A stretch of 64,000 bases of DNA from Chitinophaga vietnamensis (GTDB taxonomy: Bacteria > Bacteroidota > Bacteroidia > Chitinophagales > Chitinophagaceae), in NCBI RefSeq assembly GCF_902167635.1, contig NZ_CABHMS010000009.1, positions 1-64,000 of the forward strand, given 5' to 3'. Shown here in pieces: positions 63,786-64,000 of the stretch; the first letter of the stretch is position 1, and every line of letters begins with the position of its first letter. The position numbers were made by a program, and so were the translations under genes. A model generated the notes under the pieces. The model was not told where the DNA came from and searched no databases. It saw nothing but the letters and a program-made list of their open reading frames with translations.

Positions 63786-64000
63786 ATGAGATTAATGGCA
63801 AAAAGAAAAACCGCAATATCAAGCGAACACTCCTTATTCAATGAACTTTCGCAGCTTATCGAGCAAAGCCGGCGGCAGGTATTTTCACAGACTAACAGCA
63901 CTCTTACTATACTTTTCTGGCAAATAGGCCGGCGCATCAACGATGAAGTCCTTAAAAATAAGCGAGCGGAGTACGCAAAACAGATTGTGTCGACACTGTC
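63786..64000 (+). CDS. DUF1016/YhcG-type nuclease, N-terminal part (cut by window edge)
   Basis: The frame opens at ATG 63786 (or 63795) and is still open at the window end, giving 71 residues. The N-terminal pattern matches DUF1016_N (YhcG): SLFNELSQLIEQSRRQV, then TLTILFWQIGRRINDEV and AEYAKQIVSTL. Full-length relatives carry a C-terminal PD-(D/E)XK nuclease domain and are frequent in restriction or defence islands and near mobile elements. The function is not known in detail, and the catalytic part is not visible here. Confidence 0.8.
   Translation, partial: MRLMAKRKTAISSEHSLFNELSQLIEQSRRQVFSQTNSTLTILFWQIGRRINDEVLKNKRAEYAKQIVSTL

Overview
The window reads as a chromosomal segment of a Bacteroidota bacterium, most likely a Chitinophagaceae member close to Chitinophaga. 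The signs are two SusC/SusD pairs, an Oar-like TonB-dependent receptor, a protein with a type IX secretion C-terminal signal, an ECF sigma/FecR pair, a LytTR regulator with a beta-propeller histidine kinase, and many promoters matching the Bacteroidota -7 element TAnnTTTG. The genus is inferred from overall gene style; no database was consulted. Only one RNA gene is visible, a tRNA-Leu(CAG) near the right end. I see no rRNA, CRISPR array, complete transposon or prophage.

Layout. 1-7.5 kb: secreted M14 peptidase, gamma-glutamyltransferase, a run DUF1572 - lipoprotein - PLP acyltransferase-like enzyme - TraB/GumN protein. 7.5-14 kb: a minus-strand SusC-SusD-fasciclin-lipoprotein operon with a long, partly duplicated leader. 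14.7-22 kb: periplasmic isoaspartyl peptidase, a 1,588-residue TamB protein whose start seems to be non-ATG, and RibBA. 22-28 kb: Oar-like TonB receptor and a secreted T9SS cargo protein of unknown role. 28-34 kb: the most interesting stretch, with two alpha/beta hydrolases, a RimK-like ATP-grasp ligase, a GCS2-type carboxylate-amine ligase, a class I glutamine amidotransferase and a second, divergent ATP-grasp-like protein. This looks like an uncharacterised pathway for a small peptide or amide metabolite. 34-39.8 kb: unknown membrane protein, RidA, rhodanese, PASTA protein, Ddl, ferredoxin, LuxC-type acyl-CoA reductase. 40-47 kb: HtrA protease, LytTR regulator plus propeller kinase, ProS. 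47-56.5 kb: Gly/Tyr-rich lipoprotein, FadL-like porin, ECF sigma/FecR and a second SusC/SusD pair. 56.5-62.5 kb: tRNA and cell-wall housekeeping genes (miaA, cca, threonylcarbamoyl-AMP synthase, a glycosyltransferase, dapD) and tRNA-Leu. 62.5-64 kb: a secreted retropepsin-like protein and the start of a DUF1016/YhcG-type nuclease gene cut by the window edge.

A second theme is a set of very long, perfect or near-perfect palindromes between genes. They include an 82-bp perfect palindrome at 25641-25722, perfect 45-, 42- and 35-bp stems at 15862, 49959 and 56495, and two loci (20748 and 49959) with almost identical arms but different loops. Some lie between convergent genes and may terminate transcription from both sides. 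Others lie between divergent or tandem genes and look like a dispersed repeat family.
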